Of a stretch of DNA of 64,000 nt, positions 22,645 to 51,692 are shown in pieces; the first letter of the stretch is position 1, and each line of letters begins with the position of its first letter. The DNA lies in contig JBBHKE010002560.1 of NCBI GenBank assembly GCA_037447655.1, positions 124,001 to 188,000 on the forward strand. The letters are read 5' to 3'. A program made the position numbers and the translations under genes. The notes under the pieces were generated by a model. The model was not told the origin of the DNA. It did not search any database and saw only the letters and a list, made by a program, of their open reading frames with translations. Source of the stretch: Zygnema cylindricum. Lineage: Eukaryota; Streptophyta; Zygnematophyceae; Zygnematales; Zygnemataceae.

Positions 22645-24558
22645 CGGATGGCCTTTTTGAACCTTAATGTTTTTACCAATTTTTTTGTTTTGCTATTACC
22701 AATTCATTGCCAGCTCAGGACTCCTGCGCTTATAGATTAGTTCAGCCATACTGGTATCAGCTGCAGAAGCGGCTGATTATTGTACAGAATATTTCAAATC
22801 GTAATACAACTACTGAAGTTTACAACATTGATTAAGTTTATGGGATTTAACTGTGATTCTTGCCATTTGTGGCTTTTGGATGCTTAATGAAAGCTGGAAG
22901 GTGGACAATTGAAGCTTTTTGTCCCTTCAATGTTGTGAGGGACACTTCCCTACTCTTTGGCGTTGTGTTTGTTTGAAGCATGTCAGTCTAGCCAGATTCA
23001 GCTGCATGCGTCGGGCTGAATTTTTGTAGTTTCTACATCAGGAGAAATGTGAGTACTGCGAAGTGTTTGCCCTAAAATTTCTACACGATTGGGTGAGTGG
23101 AAGGGAACTCGTCTTTATGAAGCCCTCAGAAGAGATTTGCACATAGGCAGAAATGAGATTTTTACATGGTTTCATGGCTGCGGAGTTCAAAAAACAATAC
23201 TGGAAACTTTGCATAGACTGATAATGTAGCCTTTTAATGGATGTTGCCATTTGAATGGTCAGTTTACTTTGGTTTGCATGCGACTGCTGAAAATATTTAA
23301 TAATAAGTTTATGCACACTCATTCCACCTTATTAAACTCTGTATCTAGGTTAACAGTAGTGAATCGTGAGCTTAACTTACATACGGGGGTCCTGAGATGT
23401 GTGCCAGGATGTAGAAAATAATTTAGTATTCACAGGTAGCAGGAATAGTTCGTACTTGTACTACACGTCACACTTGAAAACCTTGAACATTTCACAAGCT
23501 ACCAAAATAGGATTGGTTCAACATCTAACAGATGGTCGGACAGGCTTATTTGTAGCCAAAAGTTATTTTTTTCCCCGAAGATCATGATGGGCCTTTGGCA
23601 TGCATGTGTTGTCTGGTTTGATAGGGTGAGGCAGTTATTGACTACTATTAAATCAGGATTCAACCATCAATCCATAGAATTAGATTATTAGGTTTTTTTT
23701 GACCATGTCCGCAGAGTCCATAGTCCTTAGAATAGTTCTATATAAGTTTTCATTACCATATTTTTTTTTTTTTCTAAATGGTTGAACCCATCAAGTGTAC
23801 CTTAGTAACACTGATTTTCAAATTTGGGTTGAAAAAATAGCTTTAATTAGAATGATTAATTCTAATAGCAGAGGGGAAATGCTGTGTTTTGTAGTGCACG
23901 CAGCAGCTACAAGCAAAGGCATAGTTCAATTTATGGCCGCAATAAGTAATTAATTCATCAGCTACTTGTAGTTTGTAATGAGTACTGTTTATTATGAGTT
24001 TCTCTCACATTTCTAGGGACGACAAAGTTGAAGGTTTGAAACGTCAGACAACTCTAGGCTTTTGAAATGGAAAGTAAGGGAAGACTCGTGTGTCCATTTG
24101 CCAGCATTCTGAATTGGAGTTAGGTTCGACTTTTCTACTTCTCTTTCTCAAAGTCGAGGATAAGGATCAAAGTAGGATTTAATTTGCCTTCGTGGTTAGA
24201 GGTTTCCAAAGAGATTTAGGAGTCGTTAAGCTAAAGTCCCCTTCCTCTTATCCCTCCAAGAACCCTCCTACAAAGCATCCCTTGAAGGTTAGACCAAATG
24301 TATAGATGGGGGAACATGTTCCGATATATCCCTTTCTCTGTCAATCTACTACATGAAATGACGGGTGAACAAGATACACAATCATTAATTTGCACAATTA
24401 TACAAGCCACAATCGCAAAACAATAAGAAGGTGACAATGAAGCAGGGGAAAAGACGGAGACATTGAAAACTGTTGCACGGGAAATAGAAATTGAAAGATA
24501 AATTCTTATTACAAACGATAATCCGAAATAATGGGTAGCAAACAATCCCCACCTACTA
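22645..24558. other. Intergenic, no gene or repeat recognised
   Basis: Includes the RAMP4 3' UTR. Short ORFs on both strands (the longest is 104 aa, at 24231-24545 minus) show no recognisable motif or coding bias. Confidence 0.5.
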
Positions 24559-24813
24559 CACCGCTAATCTTTATTAGTGTCAAAGTCACTAATTTGGGTT
24601 CTTAAAATTTTGTTTTTTTTTTTCAAATAGAATACATGATTTTAATTTTTCCTTGACGTTAATTAAGGAACCGTACAAAATAGCGTAAAGCCCGAAAGTA
24701 CAATAAAATGTAAATAGTGTGGTATACGGTCGGTGTCATACCGTACATAAATGTACCTTTTTAAGGGAAAATTTACAAAATAGAGTTAATAACACTAATA
24801 ACGATGCGCGGTG
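24559..24813. mobile_element. Chimeric MITE at the left edge of the duplicated segment
   Basis: The left end reads CACCGCTAATCTTTATTAGTG and the right end CACTAATAACGATGCGCGGTG, with TA at 24557-24558 and 24814-24815. The right end from 24781 onward is identical to the MITE at 19.5 kb, while the rest is unrelated to it, so the element looks recombinant. Confidence 0.7.
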
Positions 24814-25719
24814 TAGTGATAAGTATATAAATCAATAAAACTTTCCACTTCTCATTTAACGGAAAGGGTACAAACTGCGGCATATGTTCATTTTTTTTTA
24901 ACATGCATTAATGATTGGGAATTGCTAATCGCAGAGACGATTTTTGCTGTGCGCAGGTAGTTGTCAAAAATTGTACATTTGAAGTACAATTTCGTACAAG
25001 CTACGTAACTTTAATTTCATATCTGACAGTCAATCCGTCGAACAACTTTGACTGCCGGATTATTGTACCGGCAGTTAAAATAGTGTCGCGCTTGCAAACG
25101 TCGACCATCATAAAAAAAAAATTCACACGGTCGGCGCAGTTTTACTGTAACCAAACTGCGGCAGCCACATATAAATAAAATGGCTGCGCGCAGGTACTTT
25201 ATCACTTCACGTTAACCGCAAAAATAAAATCAACTCGTTGTCACGTCCACCGTGGACGTGATGACGTGTCATTTTAGTTTCATCGATATTTATACGCGGG
25301 TAGTCGGGCACGCATTTTTATTTTGTACGAAGATTATTTGGTTTCGTGCGAGTTTACACATGTTGTACGTCGTCCTTTAACATGTGTCTAAGTTCAATGT
25401 AACGGTTCGCGAGTTGATTTCATTTTTGCAGTAAACTATCGACGCGCAACCATTTTATTTATATGTGTCTGCCGCAGTTTGGTTACAGTAAACCTGCGCC
25501 GGCCGTGTGAAATTCATTTTTTTTATGACGGTCGACGTTTGCAAGCGCGACACTTTTTTAACCGCCGATACAATATTCCGCCAATCAAAGTTGTTCGACG
25601 GATTGACCGTCATATATAAAATTAAAGGTACGTAGCCTGTACGAAATTTTACTTCAAATGTACAACTTCTGACAACTACCTGCGCGCAGCAAAAATTGTC
25701 TCTGCGATTAGCAATTCCC
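24781..25719. repeat. Duplicated segment containing foldback copy 2 (24917-25719)
   Basis: Matches 19664-20603 at a constant offset of 5117 bp until a small indel in the right arm. It begins inside a MITE and ends exactly at the outer end of the foldback element (GCAATTCCC). Over 24781-25261 I find no difference from the first copy; from 25262 to 25719 I count about 25 differences. Flanks on both sides are unrelated. Confidence 0.85.
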
Positions 25720-26352
25720 TAATAATTTTTATGATTTTTTCAAATCGACCTCTCCAGTTTCTACGTATTGTATGCGCGTTCGAATCGTGCGTAAAATGCG
25801 TTTTGAACAACTTTGAAAAATACATTACATGCGCATTAAAGTAAAGTGCGCACGCGAAACGTTTAATGTTATCGCACTTTTTGCAGAATGCAAAGATGCA
25901 TACGTTGATGTCCAATTCGTACGGATTTCAACTTTTTACGAAAACTACGTAGTATTCGTCGATTTCATACTTTTCATAAAATTCGTTTTTATTTAATTGT
26001 ACTGACATGTACAAAAACGTACGGAAAGCTTAACCGTAGAAAATCCTTAGAAAATTTTAGAAGTAGCGAAAATTAACAGTATTGCAAGAAAATTGTACGT
26101 AAATGTACGAATACTAATTTGACCTTTAACCCGTTTCAATGATACCCACTTGTTATTTAGACCCCACGTTGTCACCTAAATGCACCCATCGCTATGACTT
26201 TTAAAATATAACTCCAAATAGCGTGATTCTTTTGCGGACGTCTACCGAATTTAGTACTCTATAATCATAACACCTAAATACCCCTTTATAAACAAGTTCG
26301 ATCCGCTATTGCTGTTACAATCGGTACTTTGATAAAGTATTTTAGACTGTAG
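25720..26352. other. Intergenic, no gene seen
   Basis: Contains the second copy of the GACCTCTC...TTTCTAC block also found near 16.95 kb. Rich in GTAC words. Nothing coding. Confidence 0.5.
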
Positions 26353-27200
26353 TGAAGATTCTCCGTACTACTTTGAAGAGCGTCTCAATGTGCGAAAATG
26401 AAATCGGAACTTTGACATGTGACGGTTGTGGACGTAGGTACAAATTGTGACGATTGAAGGCGACTACGAAACCTCCGACGATTGGTGACGCCAACAAAAA
26501 CAGCGACAATGGTAGACGTCTAGATTTTTGTGAAATTGTAGACGTTTAGGGTTTGGTGACACTGTGACGTCACGCTCTCTTGTGACAATGTCGACGTCAC
26601 CGATTCAAGAACTTTCCGCCATGGTTTTTTGAATTCGTTTTTTCTACTTTTCTCACTCGACTTGCTATAAAAAAAAAACCTAAAAAATTGTCAGATTTTT
26701 TTTTTTTAAATATCTTTCATTTTATACCACTATTGTCGTGTCTCGTTTTAAAAAGTGTGAGATAAGAGCGATGGTGTGAGAGGGTGAGGGTAAAGGCGAC
26801 GACGACGCAAAATTTTGCAAAGTACCCCATGAATGAAAGTGGAGGTCCGAGACCCTCATTTTTTTTTCGTTCATGTGCGTGACGGGCACGGAGAAAAATA
26901 GCGAGGACTCTCCTTCGTCCTAAAATTTTACAAATCGTGTGGCGCGTGCGTGGTTCGTTTTTCAATTGCTGTTTGGGCGGTACTTCATCCAAAATCACCC
27001 CCTCGAGGTAATTTTGGAAGAAGTTTTTTTTTGGGCTGGATTCTTTTGCCCGTGGGTCGAAAAGGAGAAAACGCCAAAATGCATTCACATGACAACAAAA
27101 ACGCCGTACACTTTTTTCGTACGGCTAAAGTTTTTGTCAAAGTTCCATGAATTTTAGGGCACAAAGACAGAGAAAAGTATGAACATGGGGACACTCCCTA
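26353..27200 (+). repeat. Dispersed repeat R2, single copy
   Basis: Shares ordered blocks with the array at 48.7-50.6 kb: TTCTCCGTACTAC, CAATGTGCGAAAA, GTGACGTCACGC, TTTCCGCCATG, GAAAGTGGAGGTCCGAGACC, TGACGGGCACGGA, CTCGTCCTAAAATTTT-like and GGAGAAAACGCCAAAATG. ORFs in it are not conserved between units, so it is not coding. Confidence 0.75.
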
Positions 27201-27593
27201 ATGCACGTGTTTGCAAAAGAGTGGTGCCACGTAGCTATAGATTGGATATTGCAAATCGTCAATAATTTTCACACCGACCACAAATCTTCATTTGCGTACC
27301 ATGCGCTTGCGTACCAGGTCATCGTGTAACACAACTTTTGTACTCTTTGCAGACGCCTTGTCAGATACCACCTCATTTTTTTAGGGTTCGTGTTTTTACG
27401 CGTGACGAATGAGCGCTGCCAGAAATAGTGTGACGAATGGGCGCTTGCAAAAATAGCGTGACAAAAGTGCGTTACGAGATTTCGTTTATATTTTTGTTGT
27501 ATTATTGAATGTGTATATCGCGTGAGAAATATTTTGATTTCCGTTGGTTGACATCTTGACACGTATGTACATTATCCAACGTGTCGCGGCTCA

Positions 27594-27651
27594 AAAGTTT
27601 CTGTAATTGGTGACGTACCTCGCGAGGTACATCACCAATTACAGAAACTTT
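27594..27651. repeat. 58-bp near-perfect palindrome
   Basis: AAAGTTTCTGTAATTGGTGA is repeated in inverse as TCACCAATTACAGAAACTTT, meeting at ACCTCGCGAGGT. One mismatched pair in 29. It would form a strong cruciform or hairpin. Confidence 0.92.
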
Positions 27652-28321
27652 CGAAGCGAATGCTTCTCAAAAAACCATCTAACGGCCATTGTTAACTCCC
27701 AGACTTTTGGAGAATATTGCCAAAATTCTCTGTAATGTTGTTTTCCGGATAAAAACAAAATAAAAGGTACGTCGTAGTACGGAGAGGTCCGAATTTCTGT
27801 AAACAACCTCACTTTTCGTCTAATGGAACTTCACCCTAAATAACCCTAAAATACACGGACATATACGGACAATGTATTTAAATGTACAAAAAATGTACGG
27901 ATGGAATGAGGGTACGCATTTTATTAACTTTTCCACATATTTTTATGCGTACCGTACGTATTATTCGTTAGTTTATACCGTGTGTAATATGCGCACGGGA
28001 CATTTATGGATGCATACCATCATTTTCATTCCTTTCCCAGTTTCCTCATCACCATGCATACCATCATTTACCATACTCCGCTCTCTTTTCCTTCCGGCAT
28101 GAAAAACGACTATCTCACGCCTACTGTAACTCTTTAGGGCGAATGGATTATGGAAAGACGTTTTTACTGACTGTAGTTTTTAGGGCAAATGAATATACGG
28201 TTTTAGAGCAAACTTTAGTTCGTTTTTAGGGCTAACGAAGAGACGTTTTTAGGTCAAATTTAAAGATAAGCAGGTGTGACCAAAACTCAACCTCGTTTCC
28301 ATCTCTCCTTCTTTCACTCGC
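27652..28321. other. Upstream region of PRP28
   Basis: Non-coding. From about 28130 to 28250 the word TTTTAGGGC(A/G/T)AA recurs four times at irregular spacing just upstream of the start codon; a regulatory role is possible but unproven. Confidence 0.4.
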
Positions 28322-44340
<16,019 letters not shown>

Positions 44341-44654
44341 CACGAGAAAACCCTCAAAATTTTCATGTAAGAAGCTATAGGACTGAGCAAATTCCCTCAT
44401 AAATTGTTTTTCGATGAAAAGTTTTGTCAATATTTGACATAATTTGACTCTGGTTCAGTTGAATTATGCAAATTGGTATTTTTTTGTTACTCAAAGGTGT
44501 TACTATAAGCCTGTCACTCGTCACATTATTCATGTATGTGCATAACATATGATTATGACGATGTAACATTTTACTCCAGAGTAAAATTACACTTTTTTTT
44601 ACTCTTTTTTCCATATTTATACCAATCCTCCACTGACTAATATGTTGTCCTCAT

Positions 44655-44832
44655 CTGAGAGAAAGGGTGAGAGAAAGGGTGAGAGAAAAGGGTGAGAGAA
44701 AAGGATGAGAGAAAGGGTGAGAGAAAAGGGTTAGAGAAAGGGTGAGAGAAAAGGGTGAGAGAAAGGGTGAGAGAAAAGGGTGAGAGAAAGGGTGAGAGAA
44801 AAGGGTGAGAGAAAGGGTGAGAGAAAGGGTGA
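44655..44832. repeat. GAGAGAAAGGGT(GA) tandem array
   Basis: About twelve units alternating GAGAGAAAGGGT and GAGAGAAAAGGGT, starting ~315 bp after the PRP28 stop codon. ORFs across it (SHPFSHPF-type) are artefacts. Confidence 0.92.
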
Positions 44833-46720
44833 TGGAAGTGATGGCCACTAAACATCCACATTACAATTCTCCCATGCTAATAATGCACCAATAGATCCAT
44901 GTACACGAGCTTTAAATTGTGATTAGGATAGCCATTCAAAGTGGAACCGTGTGGAAACATTAAGTAGCATCAATGCATCCCAAACTGCCAAGATTTTTGC
45001 ATCTTGTGCAGCTTAAGGTTAAAAGCCAATTAATCTAATCATGGACTATTACTCGTGTACTATTTATCGTGTACTGTTAATCGTGTACCGTGAATTGTGT
45101 ACTGTTCATGTAGTGTTAATTGTGTACTAATAGTCGTGAACTATAAATCATGTACTAAAAATCGTGTACTATAGATCGTGTACTATAGATCGTTATTATT
45201 TACCGTGTAGTTACGGTTCTGTACATGAAACAGTGGAACAAACGATCAAATTACCTATGGTTTATTATGTATTGTTTTGAGCGTCTTAGCAGGAATGGCT
45301 TTCAAGACATTTTAATTGTTTTTATTCAGTAATGAAACACATCGATATTACGAATAAATGCCAAAACTCAGGCGCATTCTGTGTCGTAGGAATAGCGTGC
45401 AAATTTGTGTATAGAGATGTGAGTAATATGTGAGTAATATGTCTACTAAAGTTTTCCATGATTACCATCTGTTTACCATCTGCTTTTCTTGAACAATATT
45501 TATATAATTTTGGAGGAAACAAAATTTTCATTTGTAAATGATGAGAACCATGATTATACAAATCAATGACGTAATTCACAGGAAGAAACCCTTCTCTTGT
45601 ACAACTTTTGTACCTTTCAATTCTTCAATACTTATATTTGTAGGCGAATGATAATAGTGAAATAGAACTTAATGAAAAAAAAATTAAGTTACAGTCCCTG
45701 TCACAACCATCATGTTAATGTGTTAGCGTAAGATAGGACTGAAACAACACTAAATAGAGAGGAACAGCATTAAAATCAAAAAAGCCAATTTTTTTTAAAT
45801 TTCTCAGCAATGACATCGATGAGCGCAAAACTACCGCCGGAAGTTGATAAATAATTTGTGACATGCTTGTCTCAAAACTGTGAATCGTTTTTCATGTTCA
45901 TTGCAAACTCAAATTTAAAGTTTTTTTTTTTTTTTTTATTACTATTATTTATTTTCCTTTTATATATTATTGGAGTAATTTTCACCAAAAACAACAGCAA
46001 AACCCTTCAAAACTCAACAATATTCAAATTAGCGTGACTGCGTTACTAATCATTTAGTAGTCCAAAAATGCTTATCATAATACTAAAAAAAAATCATGGT
46101 AGGTATTTAACAGTTATCTGTAGACGTGGGCAACCAATGAAAAATGCCCGTTTATGATATGAAGGCAAAAAATTGATGTATGTCACAATATTTTTCATTA
46201 ACCCTGAATCATTTTTCTCATTCGGGCGCTAGAGATAGGTGGAGAGGGAGGGGGAGGGAGGCAGAGGGAAGAAGAGGGAGGGAGATAGAGCAAAAAAATC
46301 CTTCCGCGTTAGGTTTTTCAGTTTTGCCTTTGCCATTCATTCTTTTTTGTTACTCGGACTCAAATGGTTTGCCATCGTGCCTTCTTAAGAAAAAAATTCG
46401 AATGATTAACTAAATAACAAAAAAGGTGAGAGAAAAATCAAGTCGTATTCACAAAAGCTTAGGTAACAACCTCATTATATTTGTTTAGTGGACTGATTGT
46501 GGGTATTTAGTGACGATTCCAAAGGCTTCTGCTGTAAGACAATAAAAACAGAAAATGGGAAAATTACAAAAGACATGTAGTTCATCAATATGTTGAACGT
46601 TCCCAGATTTTGATTACATCACAATAGATCCGAACACAAAAATTATAACAAATCTTTGTTATTTAACACGTGCTCCCTTGGGCTTGGGGGACCAAGGAGG
46701 TTGATTTTTGTAGATCTATA
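44833..46720. other. Intergenic, no gene seen
   Basis: Apart from the array at 45045-45200 it is AT-rich unique-looking DNA. A ~50-bp block at 46336-46390 (ACTCAAATGGTTTGCCATCG) recurs at 47106-47160 (ACTCAAGTGGTTTACCATCG). Confidence 0.5.
45045..45200. repeat. ~14-bp tandem repeat, ATCGTGTACTA
   Basis: About ten degenerate units of (A/T)ATCGTGTACTAT. Confidence 0.85.
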
Positions 46721-46915
46721 CACCGCTCGTCGTTATTAGCTTTAAATATTTATTACTGTTAATGCGAAATTTGGATTATAATACAAATTTAGTGCAAGGA
46801 GGTGTGGCACATTGTAATCCACGTCCTTAAATAATGTTGTTCTCTATTTTGTGATTTTTGGCCAAGAAAGTCGTGACCAAATTAGTGTTATTAACACTAA
46901 TAACAATAAGTGGTG
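46721..46915. mobile_element. MITE, CACCG-end family, degenerate
   Basis: Left end CACCGCTCGTCGTTATTAGC after TA; right end, reversed, CACCACTTATTGTTATTAGTG-like. The right flank is TG instead of TA. It shares GTGTTATTAACACTAATAAC with other members. Confidence 0.65.
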
Positions 46916-47419
46916 TGGTTATGTTTAGGTTTGGTTAGGTAGTGTTGGTTTAAGCACACAGTTGTGTCTTTCCTATAGTGGTTGTTGCTTCTTTGGGTGT
47001 CTTTGTTTTACATGCCATTTTTCTATGTGTTGGCTACTTTCGCCTTGCATTTCCTTTTTGTTTGCTTCCCTCCACATGTAGTTTTTAAGTTTTAGTATTG
47101 CCACCGTTTTTTGTTCCCATAGACTCAAGTGGTTTACCATCGCGCTTTTTAGTAAAGTCTTGTTGTATTGTTTAAATAGACATAGTTTTTGCGAATTTTC
47201 CTTCGGATTTTAATGTTGAGCCCAAATGTCAAATGTCATTGACAAATGCCAATGCTTTTATATAACATAACAAAGTTTGCGCACCCGGTAAGTAAGTACA
47301 AGAGGAAGTTAAGTTAGTGTTGCAACAAATGCTCACACACATAATGAAATACACAAAATGTTAAAAAACCTAAAAAATATGTAAAAGGCACAATGTGATG
47401 GGATCATGAAATTTTGTAG

Positions 47420-48690
47420 GCCTCTAGGATGATGCTTGCCCGTTCTCCTTTCGCATTGAATAAGTGCCACCTTGGAACACAAATATTTTGACCATGCTCA
47501 CCCTTAAGAGGGCCCGACTCCCTTGACTCAGACGCAATATGAATCACTGAATTTGCTCACCTGAGCAATAAGTTATTCATGGTCAAATATAACCTTTATA
47601 CATATAAGCTCTATGAGAGAGAGGTGATTGAACTTCACTAAGTCCTAATCTGCCTACTCACAACTGCCTACTACTAAACCCTAGACAAACTGGGAACTAG
47701 AACTCCCAGATTTGTAGATGGCCGCCTCACACGACCACTCACAATGCCCCATAGTATCCAGCTTATATGAAGCCTCTAGTATAAAATTTTCCCTTTTGAC
47801 TTTCAGATGAAATAAAATCACCGGTCAGACAAGTGTTTTGAGCTCACCCTTGTGAGGGTATGAGTTGGACATAAAAAAATCTCTGAATTTGCTCCCTAAG
47901 TAGTGAGTTATGGTTGGCCAAAGATGGCCTATTTATACAAAGCACGCTCAAACAGAGGCGCCCCCAAAAAAATTCTCAGTCCTACATCCTAAGTCCCTCT
48001 CTGAACCCCCTACTATTGTCGTACCTAACGAATCAAATGACTGTAGAGTACAAGAAGGTACAGATGTCGCTGTACTTCTTTTACGGCCATGGTACGGCAT
48101 GGCCGTCCCGCGGACTCTTGTCAGTTCTTGAGTCGTGGTTCCTCTCTTCGTAATAACCGCTATCTAATGATATCTTGCCACGTGTCATTTGATGATGTTT
48201 CCTCCATAAACCGCCAAATTTTCACTCCGGTGCGCCGGCTCCAATGTGCACCGTCCGACCTGACACCAACATTTAATTCCGACCGTTGAAAGAAATGTTG
48301 TTTTGTTCATTTCATGCGACTCCGTTGATTTCGTGTGCATGCCCTTATCCCATGTACTTTCAGTTCTATAATCCGTTAAATGGAACATATCCAGCAGTAC
48401 ATCTTGAAATGCACATCATACCCCACGTGTATAACGCTTCATCAAGACCTAATGGATACAACGAACGTTATTCTGTACGGTAGTCATTCTTAAGGACCTA
48501 AGATCAAATACTGGTCTGATCGCCTACCTTCTGCAAGGGACTGTGCTTCCTGCTTCCTTGGTATGTCTCCTATGTCTTCCTAAGGCAGCCATGCCTAACT
48601 TCAAACTTCAGTGACTACAACAAGTATGAAGACTTAAGACAACCATACACAGACTCACAGAAGTAGAAATGTAAAAAATGTTTTTTTCAA
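47420..48690 (-). repeat. Inverted partial copies of repeat R1
   Basis: Two minus-strand pieces (about 47420-47715 and 47820-48690) carry R1 blocks in reverse order: CTCACCTGAGCAATAAGTTA, AGCTCTATGAGAGAGAGG, GATGTTTCCTCCATAAACCG and AACTTCAGTGACTACAACAAG-like. The first piece is truncated. Confidence 0.65.
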
Positions 48691-50590
48691 CAAAAAATAG
48701 CGAGTACACTTCCTCGTCCTAAAATTTTCCCACTCGTGTGGCCGTGTGTCGATCGGTTTCCATTCGTTGTTTGGGTGATACTTTAACTAAAATCACATCG
48801 AAGTGATTTTTGATAAGGTTTTTTGTTGAGCTGGATTAGCTTGCCAGGGGATCAAACTGAGGAAAGCGCTAAAATGTGTGCAAAAGATGACAAACATAGA
48901 GGACAGTCAAAGTATTCATTTGAGGTTCATTCCACTGTGGTAAAAATATTTTCTTCAAACAACAAAACATTTTCTCGTTGGAGACTTATTTTTGGAGGGA
49001 AATGACAAAAAAAATTGGCAATTAATACATAGGCACACCCCTTAACGGTATGTGCCCATGTAACCGGTACTTTAGAGTGGTACTTTGGATTTTAGGTCTA
49101 AATTTTTGTGACAATTTTGTGACAATGTGACGTCATGTACACTTATGACAGCATCGACGTCACTAATTCCGAAACCTTCCGCCATGCTCTTTGATTTTGT
49201 TTTTTTGTCTTTTTTCAATCGACCTGCCATCAAAATACGCCCAAAGGCATTCAAAAAGCTTATTTTTTAGAGCTCTTTCATTTCATACCAGTATCGTCTT
49301 GTTTCATTCCAAGAAGTGTGAGATAAGTGCGGGGGTGTGTGAGGGAAAGGGAGATGCGCCGACAACGTAAACTTCAACAAAGGATCCATGAATGACAATG
49401 GAGGTCCGAGACCACTGTAATTTGTTTACGTACATGCAACTGACGGGCATGGAAAAAAATAGCAAGTACTCTCTCTCGTGCTATCTCCACTCATGTGGCA
49501 GGTGCGTAGAAGTTTTTTCACTTGTTTTTCGAGAGGTACTTTATATAAAATCACCTTGCGGGATGATTTTCAATTTAAGTTTTTTGATGAGATTGATTTG
49601 AGTGCTCGTGGGTCAAAAAGAGGAAAACGCCAAAATGGGTACAGAAGACGACAATACTAAAGGATATTGGAAATATCAAGATGACGATCGTGGTATTGCA
49701 GTAAAAGCAATTTTTTTCGTACGGCAAAAGTTTTCCTCGTTGTGACTAAATTCTAGAGGAAAACGACAAAAAAAACACAATGCTTTAACACATAGGGGCA
49801 TAGAGCGTACACATGTAACCTAAAATTTGAAGTGTAACTTTGTATTTTGGTGAAGGTTCTCCGTAATACTTTTGAGAGTGTTCCAATGTGCGAAAACATA
49901 ATCGTTTTTTTAAGTGTGACGGTTGTATACGTCATAAAACTGTAGGGAAGACAACTGTAAATGTAGTTTTTAATGACATTGTAGATGTTTAAGGTTTTGT
50001 GACATTCTGACGTCACGCACATTTGCAAAAACGTCGACGTCTCTAATAATATAACTTTTAGCCATGAATTCCCATTTTTCTTTTTGTATTTTCTCACTCC
50101 ACCTGCCATCAAAAGGGTAGTAAAAAAAGTATATGTTTTTTGTGGTTGCTTTATTCCATAATAGAAATATCGTGTTTCATTATAATAAGGAGAGAGGAGT
50201 GGTAGTGTGTGAGAAAGGTGAGTGGACGATGTTGTAAAATTTTACAAATGACCCAAAAATGAAAGTGGAGGTCATTGACCCATTCTGTTCATAAGTGTGA
50301 CGGCTAGGAAAAAAAATAGCATGTCTCCTCTCTCATGCAAAAATGCTCAAATGTGTGTGGCACGTGCATGAATGTTGTAATTTTCGTCGTTTAAGCGTTA
50401 CATTAACAACAATTGACTTTTCAGTCAATTTCAGTTAAAGTTGTAAAAAGCTTTGGTATCATGTGGTACTGGGTCGAGAAGAGGAAGACTCCAAATTGAG
50501 TGCATTTAGAGTTTCAAGATGATGTTCTTTGAATTATGAGTCTTTCATAATTTTTTGTACGGCATTAAATTTTATGGTTGCATATTAGAT
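48691..50590 (+). repeat. Repeat R2, about two tandem units
   Basis: The words AAAAAATAGC(A/G)(A/T)GT recur near 48697, 49455 and 50309, and GGAGGTCC/GGAGGTCATTG near 49400 and 50265, with ~0.75-0.87 kb spacing. Same block order as the single copy at 26.4-27.2 kb. No conserved reading frame. Confidence 0.7.
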
Positions 50591-51684
50591 TTGGACAAAA
50601 TTGTTAAAAATAAGTTACTTTTATAGTTATATAGTACCTATAAGACCTACTCGTTGGGTCAGTTATAAAATCTTCACATCATACACTTCAATTGAGTATG
50701 TTTTTCTAACTAGCAAGGGCCCATGATGTGCGCAGGTGGTTTTCTATGTCGTTTAATGAGGTGCGAGAACTTGGTTTGGAAAATTGAAGAGGCTTATGAG
50801 GAGATACATTGTGTAGTTGGATTAACGTCTAGGAGATCGAAAAGAATAGTAAGTTCCTCATAAAATTCCATTGAATATTGTGGCGGTTGATTCGATTCCT
50901 ATTTATTATTATTAACCATGGAACTTCAAAAAAATAAGGGTAAATTGATTATACTCTTTTAATGAGCCAATACAGGCACGGGGAGGTAAGGTCGTTTAAA
51001 TGTATGTTGGTTTTGTTAAGTTATCGATTGTAAAATAATTTCAAGACCAAAATTAGTAGCATGCATTGTAGTGAAAGCCTACAATTGGTTCGCTTTCCAT
51101 TTACAAAAGGGAATCAACAAATGGCGCAATCAGACTAAACACAATGTACGCAAATATCACCAATTTGTTACCTTTGTATAGTTGCGTTTTTAAGTAGGCT
51201 AGAGTGAGAAGTATGTTTGTAGTCAAAACAATATAACGAGGAAGGTTCCATGTTTAAGCAAGCCATGCATATATATTTAAGCGGGCTAGATAAAATCTAG
51301 GAAGTTTTAAAAGTTTGTCCCTCCAGTGGATTGGGAGAATGTGAGTTTGTGAGGGAAACCATTAATTGGTATTGTGTGCATTACCGCGAACTTATCAAAG
51401 GAATTAGTATCTTTTGGACTATTTCACATGTTTAAAAAGACAATCAATTCGAAAAATAATTAAGGTGTGGTCGAGCTCGACCCCGTTAATGTTTTTATTC
51501 CTCATGAAAGAAAAAAAAATAGCAAATTGCGCTTTCGGAGAGGTTGGGTGGCGGATTTCCGTAACGAACATATTTGAATGTGTGTTCGTTGTTGACACGT
51601 AAAAGTGGAAGGGTTTACTTAATAGTTAGGGCGTTTTTTGGGATGGTTTTGAAATTTGTATTTTTTCAACAACGAAACAGATTC
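50591..51684. other. Intergenic, no gene seen
   Basis: AT-rich, no recognisable repeats or proteins on either strand. Confidence 0.5.
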
Positions 51685-51692
51685 AAATAATT

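Noticed and set aside
45045-45200. CRISPR-like regular repeat
   Set aside because: Units are short, contiguous and degenerate with no spacers; a plain tandem repeat in eukaryotic DNA.
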